Positions 28,200-37,294 of a stretch of 64,000 bases of DNA are shown here, piece after piece. Source of the DNA: Lysobacteraceae bacterium (lineage in GTDB: Bacteria; Pseudomonadota; Gammaproteobacteria; Xanthomonadales; Xanthomonadaceae); the NCBI GenBank assembly GCA_004297225.1, contig SCUI01000009.1, positions 1 to 64,000 on the forward strand, in the 5' to 3' direction. The notes beneath the pieces are model-generated. The model made no database searches. It worked only from the letters and a program-made list of their open reading frames with translations, and had not been told where the DNA came from. How positions within the stretch are numbered: position 1 is the stretch's first letter; each line of letters begins with the position of its first letter. A program made the translations under genes and the position numbers.

Positions 28200-29096
28200 A
28201 TGTCGCCCTCGCTGCACCGGATCGACCCGATCGCCATCCAGTTCCCGGAATTCTCCGTCCTCGGGATGACCTTCCACCCCGCCGTGCATTGGTACGGGCT
28301 GATGTACGCACTGGGATTCGCCGCCGCCTGGTGGCTGGGGCGCCTGCGCATCCGCCAGGGGCGCCTGCCCGGAGCCGGCGATGCCGCGTTCGGCGACCTG
28401 CTGTTCTACGGCATGCTAGGCGTGATCCTGGGCGGCCGCCTGGGCTACATCCTGTTCTACGACTTGCCGACCTACCTGTCCGATCCATTGCAGGTGTTCC
28501 GCATCTGGGAAGGCGGCATGAGTTTCCACGGCGGCCTGCTCGGCGTGTGCCTGGCGACCTGGTGGTGGGCGCGGCAGCATCGCCTGCATTTCTTCGACGT
28601 GATCGACTTCGTCGCGCCGCTGGTGCCGCCGGGGCTGGGCTTCGGCCGGCTCGGCAACTTCATCAACGCCGAGCTGTGGGGCAAGTACACCGATGCGGCC
28701 TGGGGCGTGATCTTCCCTGGAGCCGAGGCGCCGCTGGCGCGCCTGCCGCCGGCCGAGCTGCAGGCGCAATACGCCAGCGGCGCGCTGGACCGCTACGCAC
28801 GCCATCCTTCGCCGGTGTACCAGGCACTGCTGGAGGGCGTGGTGATGTTCGTGGTGCTGTGGTGGTATTCGAGCAAGCCGCGGCCGCGCCATGCGGTCGC
28901 CGGGATGTTCGCGCTGCTGTACGGCGCGTTCCGCTTCCTGGTCGAGTTCGTGCGCGTGCCCGATGCCCAGCTGGGTTACCTGGCGTTCGGCTGGCTGACC
29001 ATGGGCCAGGTGTTGAGCCTGCCGCTGGTCGCGGTCGGGCTGGCATGGCTGTGGATGTCGCGGAGCGCGCCGATCCTGGCCCCGGAGGCGCGATGA
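28200..29096 (+). CDS. lgt: Phosphatidylglycerol--prolipoprotein diacylglyceryl transferase Lgt
   Basis: This 298-residue, seven-helix inner-membrane enzyme transfers diacylglyceryl to the lipobox Cys of prolipoproteins. Features are [11 protein letters not shown] near residue 30, [21 protein letters not shown], the Lgt signature [13 protein letters not shown] (Arg, Asn and Glu conserved) and [13 protein letters not shown]. It is coupled to thyA by ATGA, as in many proteobacteria. Confidence 0.97.
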   Translation: MSPSLHRIDPIAIQFPEFSVLGMTFHPAVHWYGLMYALGFAAAWWLGRLRIRQGRLPGAGDAAFGDLLFYGMLGVILGGRLGYILFYDLPTYLSDPLQVFRIWEGGMSFHGGLLGVCLATWWWARQHRLHFFDVIDFVAPLVPPGLGFGRLGNFINAELWGKYTDAAWGVIFPGAEAPLARLPPAELQAQYASGALDRYARHPSPVYQALLEGVVMFVVLWWYSSKPRPRHAVAGMFALLYGAFRFLVEFVRVPDAQLGYLAFGWLTMGQVLSLPLVAVGLAWLWMSRSAPILAPEAR

Positions 29097-29887
29097 AGCA
29101 ATACCTCGACCTGCTGCGCCACGTGCTGGAACACGGCACGGAAAAGGCCGATCGCACCGGTACCGGCACCCGCAGCGTGTTCGGCTGGCAGATGCGCTTC
29201 GACCTCGCCGACGGCTTCCCGCTGGTGACGACCAAGAAGCTGCACCTGCGCTCGATCGTGCACGAACTGCTGTGGTTCATCCGCGGCGAGACCAACGTCG
29301 CCTACCTGCGCGAAAACAAGGTCACGATCTGGGACGAATGGGCCGGCGCGGACGGGGAGCTCGGGCCGGTGTACGGCAAGCAATGGCGCCGCTGGACCGG
29401 CAGCGATGGCCGCGAGATCGACCAGCTGCGCTGGGTGCTCGGCGAAATCCGGCGCAATCCGGACTCGCGACGCCTGATCGTCAGTGCCTGGAACGTCGCG
29501 GACCTGCCGAAGATGGCGCTGATGCCCTGCCACACGCTGTTCCAGTTCTACGTGGCCGACGGCAAGCTCAGCTGCCAGCTGTACCAGCGCAGCGGCGACA
29601 TCTTCCTCGGCGTGCCGTTCAACATCGCCAGCTACGCGCTGCTCACGCACATGGTGGCGCAGGCCTGCGACCTGGGCGTCGGCGATTTCGTGCACACGCT
29701 GGGCGACGCGCACCTGTATTCCAACCACTACGAGCAGGCGTGCGAGCAGTTGTCGCGCGCGCCGGGGCCGTTGCCGGCGTTGCGGCTGAACCCCGCCGTG
29801 CGCGACCTGTTCGCGTTCACCTACGACGACGTCGCGATCGAGGGTTACGCGCCGCAGCCTGCGATCCGCGCGCCGGTGGCGGTGTGA
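29093..29887 (+). CDS. thyA: Thymidylate synthase ThyA
   Basis: This 264-residue enzyme methylates dUMP to dTMP using methylene-tetrahydrofolate. Length and numbering match E. coli exactly: the nucleophile Cys146 is in [12 protein letters not shown], with [13 protein letters not shown] before it and [20 protein letters not shown], then HLYSNHYEQ after. It lies between lgt (ATGA overlap) and folA (4-base overlap), linking dTMP synthesis with the reductase that regenerates its cofactor. Confidence 0.98.
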   Translation: MKQYLDLLRHVLEHGTEKADRTGTGTRSVFGWQMRFDLADGFPLVTTKKLHLRSIVHELLWFIRGETNVAYLRENKVTIWDEWAGADGELGPVYGKQWRRWTGSDGREIDQLRWVLGEIRRNPDSRRLIVSAWNVADLPKMALMPCHTLFQFYVADGKLSCQLYQRSGDIFLGVPFNIASYALLTHMVAQACDLGVGDFVHTLGDAHLYSNHYEQACEQLSRAPGPLPALRLNPAVRDLFAFTYDDVAIEGYAPQPAIRAPVAV

Positions 29888-30375
29888 CCACGCTCAGCCT
29901 GCTGGCGGCGCTGGATCGGGCCCATGCGATCGGCAAGGACGGCGACCTGCCCTGGCACCTGCCCGACGACCTCCGGCGTTTCAAGGCGCTGACCCTGGGC
30001 AAGCCGGTGCTGATGGGGCGGCGCACCGCCGAATCCCTGCGCCGCGTGCTGCCGGGCCGGCGCAACCTCGTGCTCACCCGCTCCGGACGCGTGCCGCACG
30101 AGGGAATGGAGGCCTTCACTTCCCTGCAGGCCGCGCTGGACGCATTGGCCGGCGTCCCCGAAGCCTGCGTCATCGGCGGCGGCGCCGTGTTCGCGGAAAC
30201 CCTGCCGCTGGCCGCGCGCATGCACCTGACCTGGGTCGACACCGAGGTCGCCGGCGCCGATGCGTTTTTCCCGAGCTTCGATCCCGCTCGATGGCGCGTC
30301 GTCTCGCGCGAACGCCACCTCGCCGACGACCAGCACGCCTTTGCGTTCGAATTCGTCGACTACGAGCGTACGTAG
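29884..30375 (+). CDS. folA: Dihydrofolate reductase FolA
   Basis: This 163-residue reductase regenerates tetrahydrofolate with NADPH. It starts at a GTG (29884) that overlaps the thyA stop. Family elements are [22 protein letters not shown] with the catalytic Asp, [11 protein letters not shown] (cofactor loop), LVLTRSGR and [15 protein letters not shown]. The usual VxMGRxTxxSIGRPLPGR loop is slightly altered. It converges on apaH, as in E. coli, with a long palindrome between. Confidence 0.95.
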   Translation: MTTLSLLAALDRAHAIGKDGDLPWHLPDDLRRFKALTLGKPVLMGRRTAESLRRVLPGRRNLVLTRSGRVPHEGMEAFTSLQAALDALAGVPEACVIGGGAVFAETLPLAARMHLTWVDTEVAGADAFFPSFDPARWRVVSRERHLADDQHAFAFEFVDYERT

Positions 30376-30383
30376 GTTTCGGA

Positions 30384-30456
30384 GCAGCGGTCCGGGTATC
30401 CGGATCGACCGAGCGAGTATCGGGGAGCGAATCGATCCGGATACCCGGACCGCTGC
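30384..30456. repeat. Perfect 25-bp inverted repeat between folA and apaH
   Basis: Arm one (30384-30408) and arm two (30432-30456) are exact reverse complements of 25 bases around a 23-base spacer. Each arm contains its own small hairpin (TCCGG-GTAT-CCGGA at 30391-30404 and its mirror). It lies between two convergent genes, starting 8 bases after the folA stop and ending 11 bases before the apaH stop. It could be a repeated extragenic palindrome, a two-way terminator or both. No second copy is seen in this window. Confidence 0.9.
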
Positions 30457-30467
30457 CCCGCAGGGCA

Positions 30468-31310
30468 TCAGCGCCGCGGCAGATTCGCCGGCACGTCCCG
30501 CCCCGGCACCTGCACGATCCGTAGTTCCTCGCTGTCGAGCTGCAACGCCGTGAGCTTCCCGCCCCACACCGCACCGGTGTCGATCGCGTGCACCCCGTGG
30601 CCGATGAACAAGCCCAGGGCCGACCAGTGGCCGCAGACGATCTTCAGGTCGCGCGTCGCATGCCCCGGCACCGCGTACCACGGATACAAACCAGGCTCCT
30701 GGGTGCCCGGCGGCCCCTTGGCTTCGAACCCGATCCGTCCGCGCGGCGTGCAATAGCGCAGGCGCGTGAACACGTTGATGATCGCGCGATCCCGGTCCGG
30801 CCCCTGCAGGCCCGGCGACCACGCCGGCTTGTCGCCGTACATGTGCCGCAACAGCTTGCGGAACCCGTCGCCGCGCAATTTCTGCTCGACTTCCGCGGCG
30901 TGCTTGAGCGCCAGCGCCGTGGTCCACTTCGGCGCCAGTCCCGCATGCACCATCATCCAGCCCAGCGCCCGGTCCGCATGCACCAGCGGCTGGGTGCGCA
31001 GCCAGTCGAGCAGCTCGCGCGCATCGGGCGCGAACAGCACGCGCTGCAGGTCCGGGTTCACCTTGCGCTGCTCGTCGGGCGTGCGCTCGCCGATCGCCAG
31101 CAGCGACAGGTCGTGGTTGCCCAGCACGGTGACGCAATTCGCGCGCAGCGAATGCACCAGGCGCAGCGTTTCCAGCGACTCGCCGCCGCGGTTGACGAGG
31201 TCGCCGCAAAACCAGAGCCGGTCGCGCGACGGGTCGAAGCGGATGCGTTCCAGCAGCCGCTGGGTGGGGCCGAGGCAGCCCTGCAAGTCTCCGATCGCCC
31301 AGATGCTCAT
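30468..31310 (-). CDS. apaH: Symmetrical bis(5'-nucleosyl)-tetraphosphatase ApaH
   Basis: This 280-residue calcineurin-like phosphatase splits Ap4A into two ADP. Metal-binding motifs are GDLQGC at the start, GDLVNRG, GNHD and later VCGHWS. ApaH also removes Np4 caps from RNA in E. coli. It is the last gene of the lptD-surA-pdxA-ksgA-apaH run and overlaps ksgA by ATGA, with no apaG between them. Confidence 0.97.
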   Translation of the reverse strand: MSIWAIGDLQGCLGPTQRLLERIRFDPSRDRLWFCGDLVNRGGESLETLRLVHSLRANCVTVLGNHDLSLLAIGERTPDEQRKVNPDLQRVLFAPDARELLDWLRTQPLVHADRALGWMMVHAGLAPKWTTALALKHAAEVEQKLRGDGFRKLLRHMYGDKPAWSPGLQGPDRDRAIINVFTRLRYCTPRGRIGFEAKGPPGTQEPGLYPWYAVPGHATRDLKIVCGHWSALGLFIGHGVHAIDTGAVWGGKLTALQLDSEELRIVQVPGRDVPANLPRR

Positions 31311-32107
31311 GCCTTGGAGTGTAAGCGGTTGGCCAGATGCACGAAGTCGACGACCGACAACTGCTCGGCGCGCGCGCCCGGATCCAGGCCCGCGCCGGCG
31401 ATGTCGGCGGCATCGGCGATGCCCGACAACGCGTTGCGCAGCGTTTTCCGCCGCTGGCCGAACGCGGCGCGCACCACCGCCTCGAAACCACGCGGATCGT
31501 CGATGCCGATCGTCCCTGCGGGCCGCGGCCGCAACCGCACCACCGCCGAATCCACCTTCGGCGCAGGCCGGAACGCCCCCGGCGGCACCGTGAACAGCGG
31601 CGTCACCGTGCAATACGCCTGCAGCATCACGCTCAGCCGGCCGTAGACCTTGCTGCCGGGCGCGGCCGCCATGCGTTCGACGACTTCCTTCTGCAGCATG
31701 AAGTGCATGTCCTGGATCGCCGCCGCATGGTCGAGCGCATGGAACAGGATCGGCGAGGACAGGTTGTAGGGCAGGTTGCCGACCAGCCTCAGCTGGCCAC
31801 CTTCGGCCAGCGCGGTGAAGTCCACGTCCAGCACGTTGGCGTTGAGCAGCACGAGTTCGCCGTGGGCGCGTGCCGCGGCCGCCAGCGGCAACAGCAGGTC
31901 GCGGTCGAATTCGATCGCGGTGATCGTGCCGTGGCGGTCCAGCAGCGGGAAGGTCAGCGCGCCCTGGCCGGGACCGATCTCGACGATGCGATCGTCCGGC
32001 CGCGGGTCGATCGCCTGCACGATCTTCGCGATCACGCCGCGCTCGTGCAGGAAGTTCTGTCCGAGGTGCTTCTTGGCGCGCGGGTCGAAGCCTTCGTCGC
32101 GACTCAT
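31307..32107 (-). CDS. ksgA: 16S rRNA (adenine-1518/1519-N6)-dimethyltransferase
   Basis: This 266-residue methyltransferase (also called RsmA) dimethylates the two adenines of the 3' terminal hairpin of 16S rRNA. It has HLGQNFL at the N-terminus, the SAM motif VEIGPGQGALTFPLL, the catalytic NLPYNLSSPIL and the C-terminal QRRKTLRNAL helix. The start overlaps the pdxA stop by ATGA. Loss of KsgA function gives kasugamycin resistance in other bacteria. Confidence 0.97.
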   Translation of the reverse strand: MSRDEGFDPRAKKHLGQNFLHERGVIAKIVQAIDPRPDDRIVEIGPGQGALTFPLLDRHGTITAIEFDRDLLLPLAAAARAHGELVLLNANVLDVDFTALAEGGQLRLVGNLPYNLSSPILFHALDHAAAIQDMHFMLQKEVVERMAAAPGSKVYGRLSVMLQAYCTVTPLFTVPPGAFRPAPKVDSAVVRLRPRPAGTIGIDDPRGFEAVVRAAFGQRRKTLRNALSGIADAADIAGAGLDPGARAEQLSVVDFVHLANRLHSKA

Positions 32108-33084
32108 GGTGCGGTTGCCGGCTGGCGTCGGGCCAGCCGCGTGCAGGTGGTGATCGCGGCGAACAGGCTGGAAGGGTCGGCGCGGCCGCTGCCGGCGATG
32201 TCCAGCGCCGTGCCGTGGTCTACGGCGACCCGCGGATAGGGCAGGCCGAGGGTCAGGTTCACCGCCCGCTCGAAGCCGCTGTACTTGAGCACCGGAAGGC
32301 CCTGGTCGTGGTACATCGCGAGCACCGCGTCGACTTCGCGCAGCCTGGCCGGCAGGAATGCGGTGTCGGCCGGCAGCGGGCCCTGCAGCGCCATGCCTTC
32401 GGCGCGCAGCCGCGACAGCACCGGGATGACGATGTCCAGTTCCTCGCGGCCCATGTGCCCGTCCTCGCCGGCGTGCGGGTTGAGGCCGAGCACCGCGATG
32501 CGCGGATGGGCGATGCCGAAGTCGCGCCGCATCGCCTCGTGCAGGATCCGCAGCGTGCGCTCCAGGCCGGGCGCATCGATGGCGTCGGCAACCTCGCGCA
32601 GGGGCAGGTGGGTGGTCGCCAGGGCGACGCGGACGATGTCGTTCGCCAGCATCATCACCACCTCGCGGCCGGCCTGCGCTGCCAGCAGCCCGGTGGTGCC
32701 GGTATAGGCGATGCCGCCGTCGTTGATCACGGCCTTGTGCAGCGGCCCGGTGACCATTCCATCCAGCGTCCCGTCCAGGCAGGCGCGCCCGGCGGCTTCC
32801 AGCGCGGCCACGGTGCTCGTTGCGTTCGCGGCCAGCGGCTCGCCGAAGCGCGTGGCCTGCACGGATGGGAAGCTGCGCAGCGGCAGCACGCCCGGTGCGC
32901 TTGCCGCATCCGCGGGGGCAAGCTCCAGCGGCAGGCCGATGGCGTGCGCGGCCCGCTGCAGGGCCTCGCCGTCGCCGAATGCCAGCAGCTGCGCGTCCCA
33001 TTCGCATTGCGCGGCACGCACGCACAGCTCCGGGCCGACGCCGGCCGGCTCGCCCGGGACCAGCGCCAGCCGCGGCTTTGGCAT
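32104..33084 (-). CDS. pdxA: 4-hydroxythreonine-4-phosphate dehydrogenase PdxA
   Basis: This 326-residue NAD-dependent enzyme acts in the DXP-dependent pathway to pyridoxal phosphate. It begins with LALVPGEPAGVGPEL, has TGPLHKAVINDGG with a metal-binding His, LNPHAGEDGHMG, MYHDQGLPVLKY and VDHGTALDIAGSGRAD. Length fits the family. surA ends two bases upstream of its start codon. Confidence 0.96.
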   Translation of the reverse strand: MPKPRLALVPGEPAGVGPELCVRAAQCEWDAQLLAFGDGEALQRAAHAIGLPLELAPADAASAPGVLPLRSFPSVQATRFGEPLAANATSTVAALEAAGRACLDGTLDGMVTGPLHKAVINDGGIAYTGTTGLLAAQAGREVVMMLANDIVRVALATTHLPLREVADAIDAPGLERTLRILHEAMRRDFGIAHPRIAVLGLNPHAGEDGHMGREELDIVIPVLSRLRAEGMALQGPLPADTAFLPARLREVDAVLAMYHDQGLPVLKYSGFERAVNLTLGLPYPRVAVDHGTALDIAGSGRADPSSLFAAITTCTRLARRQPATAP

Positions 33085-33085
33085 C

Positions 33086-34378
33086 TCAGCTGCCGAGGCG
33101 GATGTCGACGTAGGCTTCGCCGCGCATCTCGCGCAGGAAGCGGTCCCACTCCTGCTCCAGCTTGCGCTGGCCGATGCTCTCGCGCACCTGCGCACGACGA
33201 TTGGCGTCCGCGGCCGGCGCCTGGCGCGAGCCTTCGCGCAGGACGATGTGCCAGCCGGCCGCGTCCTTGAACGGAGCCGACACGGCGCCGTCTGCCAGGG
33301 CCGCCACCTGGGCGCCGAGTTCGGCGCCGTTGGCGTCCTGCACGAACCAGCCCAGGTCGCCGCCGCGCCCGGAGCTGGTCTTGTCCTCGGAGTTCTCGCG
33401 CGCCAGCGTGGCGAACTCGGCGCCGCCGGCAATGCGCGCGCGCAACGTCTCCAGCCGTGCCTTGGCGGCGGCGTCGTCGCCGGTGACGAGGATGTGGCGG
33501 GCCTTGAACTCGGTCACCGTGCCGACGTTGGCGGCTTCGCGCGTCTCCACCAAATGCAGCAGCTGGAAACCGGACGGGCCGCGGATCGGGCCGATCACCT
33601 GGCCCGGCTGCAGCGTGGTGATGAGCTGGGCGAAGGAGGGCGGGATTTCGTCGAGGTTGCGCCAGCCCAGGTCGCCGCCTTCCAGCGCGTTCGGGCTGTC
33701 GGAGTAGCGGACCGCGGCGGCGGCGAAGTCGGTCTCGCCAGCGTCGATCTTCGCCTTGACCTCGTCCACGCGGGCCTGCGCGCTGGCGATCTGCTCGGCC
33801 GTCGCGCCTTCCGGCACCGCGATGACGATGTGCGCCAGGTGGAATTGGGTGGTGTTGGACTGCGCGGCGAGCGCGGCGTCCACTTCGCCCTCGCTCACCG
33901 TGATTCGCGACTGCGCGAAGCTCTGGCGCAGGCGCTGGACCATGATTTCCTGGCGAACCGACTCGCGCAGGTCGGCCAGGGTCATGCCGTCCTGCGCCAG
34001 TTGCGCGGCCATCTGCTCGATGCTGAGGTTGTTCTGCGAGGCGATGCCGGCGATCGCCGAGTCCAGCTGCTGGTCGTCGACGCTGATCCCGGCACCTTCG
34101 GCGCGCGCCACCTGCAACCGCATCAGCACCAGCCGCTCCAGCACCTGCCGCTCGAGGATGTCGCGCGGCGGCAGCTGGTCGAGGCGCCCGGCGTACTGGC
34201 CGAGGATGTTGCCGAGCGCACGGTCGAGTTCGCTGCGCAGGATCACGTCCTCGTCGACCACGGCGACGATCCGGTCCAGCGGCTGGAGTTGCTGCTGGGC
34301 CAGCGCGACCGGGGCGGGGAGCGCCCAGGCAAGACTGGCGATGGCGACGGCAAGGAGGCTGGCGAACAGTCGGTTCAT
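33086..34378 (-). CDS. surA: Periplasmic chaperone and peptidyl-prolyl isomerase SurA
   Basis: This 430-residue protein has a signal peptide (about residues 1-27, ending VALAQ), an N-terminal chaperone domain starting LDRIVAVVDEDVILRSELD, and two parvulin domains; the first begins near FHLAHIVIAVPEGA and the second near FKARHILVTGDD with GGDLGWFVQ. It escorts outer-membrane proteins such as LptD to the BAM complex. Its start overlaps the lptD stop (ATGA). Confidence 0.97.
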   Translation of the reverse strand: MNRLFASLLAVAIASLAWALPAPVALAQQQLQPLDRIVAVVDEDVILRSELDRALGNILGQYAGRLDQLPPRDILERQVLERLVLMRLQVARAEGAGISVDDQQLDSAIAGIASQNNLSIEQMAAQLAQDGMTLADLRESVRQEIMVQRLRQSFAQSRITVSEGEVDAALAAQSNTTQFHLAHIVIAVPEGATAEQIASAQARVDEVKAKIDAGETDFAAAAVRYSDSPNALEGGDLGWRNLDEIPPSFAQLITTLQPGQVIGPIRGPSGFQLLHLVETREAANVGTVTEFKARHILVTGDDAAAKARLETLRARIAGGAEFATLARENSEDKTSSGRGGDLGWFVQDANGAELGAQVAALADGAVSAPFKDAAGWHIVLREGSRQAPAADANRRAQVRESIGQRKLEQEWDRFLREMRGEAYVDIRLGS

Positions 34379-36729
34379 GGCATCAGTTCGGGGGAGTCGT
34401 CTGCGCCATCGTCGTTCGAAGGCGGCACGAGGTAGAGGTCCTCGCGGTAATAACCGAGGATAGCACGGCGCAAGCGGCTCTCCGTGTCGGGTCCGGCCGA
34501 GCCCAGGCCCTTGAGCTCGACCTCGAACTGGATCGAATTGCTCAGCTCGCCTTCGCGGTTGTGGAGGTAGCGGCGACCCACCAGGCGCACCGCCATGCAG
34601 CAGCTGTCCCATTGCACGCCGGCGATGCCTTCGAGCAGCTGGTTGTCCTCGATCGAATGGTAGTAGCGGCCGACGAGGCTCCACGAGGGCGACAGCGGAT
34701 AGAGGAAATTCAGGTCCACCTGCTCGAGCACGTCGCGCCGGTAGCGGTAGGACAGGTTGACCACCCCGGTGTCGCCGACCAGGTAGCGGGTGCGCACGCT
34801 GGCCAGGTCCTTGCGCCGGAACTTGGGGTCCCACTGGTAGGACGCGCCCAGGCTCCAGCGGTCGTTGACCGCGTAGCTGGCGTCGGCGACCCAGGCCGAC
34901 TTGCCGCGTTCCACCGGCGTTTCGCCCGGCACGATGACGCGGGATTCGTCGAAGTAGCGGATCTGGCCGAGGCTTGCCGACAGCTTCTCGCGGCCGTCGG
35001 ACTGTCGCAGCAGGCGGGTGGAGACCGCCAGCGTGAGCTGGTTGGCATCGGTCTGGCGGTCGGCGCCGGTATAGCGGTTCTCGCGGAACAGCTGGCCCCA
35101 GCTGAAGGTCAGCGGCCGGGTGTCGAAGCGCGGCAGGTCGTCCTGGTCGCGATACGGCACGCGCAGGTAGAACATGCGTGGCTCGAGCGTCTGCAGGAAG
35201 CTTTCGCCGCCGATGCTCGTTGCGCGGTCGAAGAACAGACCGCCATCGAGCGAGGCGATCGGCAGGCTGCGGCTGGGCGCGTCGTCGCCGAGCTGCGCCG
35301 CAAGGGCGTCGTCCAGACGGTAGCTGGTGTAGCGCCACGAGATTTTTGGCGTCAGGAACCAGCTGGCGCCCTGCAGCGGCATGCTCGCGAACGGCTTGAC
35401 GTCCAGGCGACTGCCGCCCGGGGCGGCCTCGTGATGGAAACGCACCGCCTCGGCATTGAGGCCGGCGTGAAGCCACGGGGTGAGCGGCTGCTCCCAGTCC
35501 AGCCAGGCGCGCGGCAAGCGGTCGTGCGGCAGGGCCTGGCTGTCCAGCGTGTAGTCCGCCAGTTGGTGGTGGTCGGCGGCGAGGCCCGCGCTCCAGTGCC
35601 GGCCGCGCCCGAACACGCCGATCACGCTGTTGAGCGAGTAGGGCGCGAGTCCGTCCACGTTGTTGCTGGAATCCTCCAGCACCCTGGGATCGCTGATCCA
35701 GTTCAGTTCCGCACGCCCCTCCCAACCCGGGAACAACGCCTGGCGGGCGTCGAAATGGAAGCGTGCGCGGTCGTCGCCGCGACGGTTGTCGAGCGAATAG
35801 CCCTTGGCCAGGAACTCAGCCGTTTCTTCTTCCCGTTCCCGGCTGGACAGGTCGTCGCTGGGCAGGTAGCTGAAATCCAGGTTGCCGACCCCCCCGTCCA
35901 CCAGGTACCGGAACTCGGCGCCGAGCTGGAACCCGCGCCTGGTCATGAATCGGGGTTGCAGGGTCAGGTCGTAGTTCGGCGCCAGGTTGAGGTAGATCGG
36001 CTGGCGATAGTCGAAGCCGTTGCGGCTGGAGGAACCGATACCCGGATAGAGCAGCCCGGTGCGTCGCCGGTCGTCCACCGGGAACGGGAACCACGGCACG
36101 TACAGCACCGGCACCTTGCCGATCCGCAGCACCGCGTTGTGGGCGACGCCCATGCCTTCGGCGGTGTCCACGTCGATGCGCTGCGCGCGCAGTTCCCAGC
36201 TTCGATCCTCGGGTGGGCAGGTGGAATAGGTGGCGCCGTACAGCGATCCCAGCGAGCCCTGCAGCTCGATGTGTTCGGCGCCGCCATTGCCGCGCCGGGA
36301 TACGAGCTGGTAGCGGACGTTGCGGATGTCGTGGCGGTCTTCGCCCTGGTTGCCTTCGGCTTCGTCGGCGACCAGGCGCATGCCGGCATCCTGGTAGCGG
36401 ACGCTGCCGGTGGCGAAGTAATGGCCGGTGCCGGTATCGAAGGTCAGCTGGTCGGTGCCCAGGAACTGGTCGCCGCGGCGCAGGGCGACGTTGCCGGTGA
36501 TCCGGCGGTTGGATTCCGGGCCGCTGATCTCGTCGCCTTCGATGTCCGTCGGCTGGCCGGCGCGCTCCTCGCTCGTCAGGTGGGTGGCCGGCTGCGCGTC
36601 CGGGAATGCCGGGATCGCGTCCTGCACCGGGCACAGGCGCCAGTCCGCGGGGCGGTCGTCGGCGGCATGCGCGGCCAGCGAGAAAGCGATGCAGACCGGC
36701 AGGGGCAGCAGTCGGAGGGCTTTGCGCAT
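34375..36729 (-). CDS. lptD: LPS-assembly outer-membrane protein LptD
   Basis: This 784-residue protein (same length as in E. coli) has a signal peptide ending AHAA near residue 22, an N-terminal jellyroll (OstA) domain around residues 55-190 and a C-terminal 26-strand barrel. The four Cys that form the essential disulfides are visible: one in WRLCP near residue 33, one in YSTCPPEDRSW, and the adjacent pair in WDSCCMAVRL. With LptE it inserts LPS in the outer leaflet. It heads the cluster with surA, its chaperone. Confidence 0.97.
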   Translation of the reverse strand: MRKALRLLPLPVCIAFSLAAHAADDRPADWRLCPVQDAIPAFPDAQPATHLTSEERAGQPTDIEGDEISGPESNRRITGNVALRRGDQFLGTDQLTFDTGTGHYFATGSVRYQDAGMRLVADEAEGNQGEDRHDIRNVRYQLVSRRGNGGAEHIELQGSLGSLYGATYSTCPPEDRSWELRAQRIDVDTAEGMGVAHNAVLRIGKVPVLYVPWFPFPVDDRRRTGLLYPGIGSSSRNGFDYRQPIYLNLAPNYDLTLQPRFMTRRGFQLGAEFRYLVDGGVGNLDFSYLPSDDLSSREREEETAEFLAKGYSLDNRRGDDRARFHFDARQALFPGWEGRAELNWISDPRVLEDSSNNVDGLAPYSLNSVIGVFGRGRHWSAGLAADHHQLADYTLDSQALPHDRLPRAWLDWEQPLTPWLHAGLNAEAVRFHHEAAPGGSRLDVKPFASMPLQGASWFLTPKISWRYTSYRLDDALAAQLGDDAPSRSLPIASLDGGLFFDRATSIGGESFLQTLEPRMFYLRVPYRDQDDLPRFDTRPLTFSWGQLFRENRYTGADRQTDANQLTLAVSTRLLRQSDGREKLSASLGQIRYFDESRVIVPGETPVERGKSAWVADASYAVNDRWSLGASYQWDPKFRRKDLASVRTRYLVGDTGVVNLSYRYRRDVLEQVDLNFLYPLSPSWSLVGRYYHSIEDNQLLEGIAGVQWDSCCMAVRLVGRRYLHNREGELSNSIQFEVELKGLGSAGPDTESRLRRAILGYYREDLYLVPPSNDDGADDSPELMP

Positions 36730-36739
36730 GCGAGGTTCC

Positions 36740-37288
36740 TCAGCGGCGCTCGTGGTTCCAGGTCACTTCGCCGGCGCCGCTGGCCCTGGCGAGCACGCGC
36801 GACAGCACGAACAGCAGGTCCGACAGGCGGTTCAGGTAGCGCAGGGGCTGTGGGCGCACTGTTTCCAGGCGCGAAAGCGTCACCGTCTCGCGCTCTGCGC
36901 GACGGACGATCGTGCGTGCGAGGTGGCAACGCGCCGCCGCTTCACCGCCACCGGGCAGGATGAATTCCTTCAGCGGCGGGAGGTCGGCGTTGTAGCCGTC
37001 GAGCGCGTGCTCCAGCGCGTCGACGTCGGCGTCATGGATCGCGGCGTGTCCCGGGATGCACAGTTCGCCTCCCAGGTCGAACAGCTGGTGCTGGATCCGC
37101 GTCAGCAACTCGCGGATCGGGTCCGGCACGGGCGCCGCCAGCAGCACGCCGATCGCGCAGTTCGCCTCGTCGATGGTGCCGTATGCGCTGACCCGGGCCG
37201 AATCCTTGGCCACGCGGCTGCCGTCGCCCAGCCCGGTGCTGCCGTCGTCGCCGGTGCGCGTGTAGATCTTCGACAGCCGGTTGCCCAT
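36740..37288 (-). CDS. PduO-type cob(I)alamin adenosyltransferase
   Basis: This 182-residue trimeric adenosyltransferase makes adenosylcobalamin from cob(I)alamin and ATP. The N-terminal ATP loop KIYTRTGDDGSTGLGDGSR, the SAYGTIDEANCAIG segment, the FILPGG motif and VRRAERE near residue 130 are typical of the PduO/MMAB family. It sits 10 bases upstream of lptD and 6 bases after a small transport-like membrane protein. No other cobalamin gene is in the window. Confidence 0.93.
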   Translation of the reverse strand: MGNRLSKIYTRTGDDGSTGLGDGSRVAKDSARVSAYGTIDEANCAIGVLLAAPVPDPIRELLTRIQHQLFDLGGELCIPGHAAIHDADVDALEHALDGYNADLPPLKEFILPGGGEAAARCHLARTIVRRAERETVTLSRLETVRPQPLRYLNRLSDLLFVLSRVLARASGAGEVTWNHERR

Positions 37289-37294
37289 GCGGGC

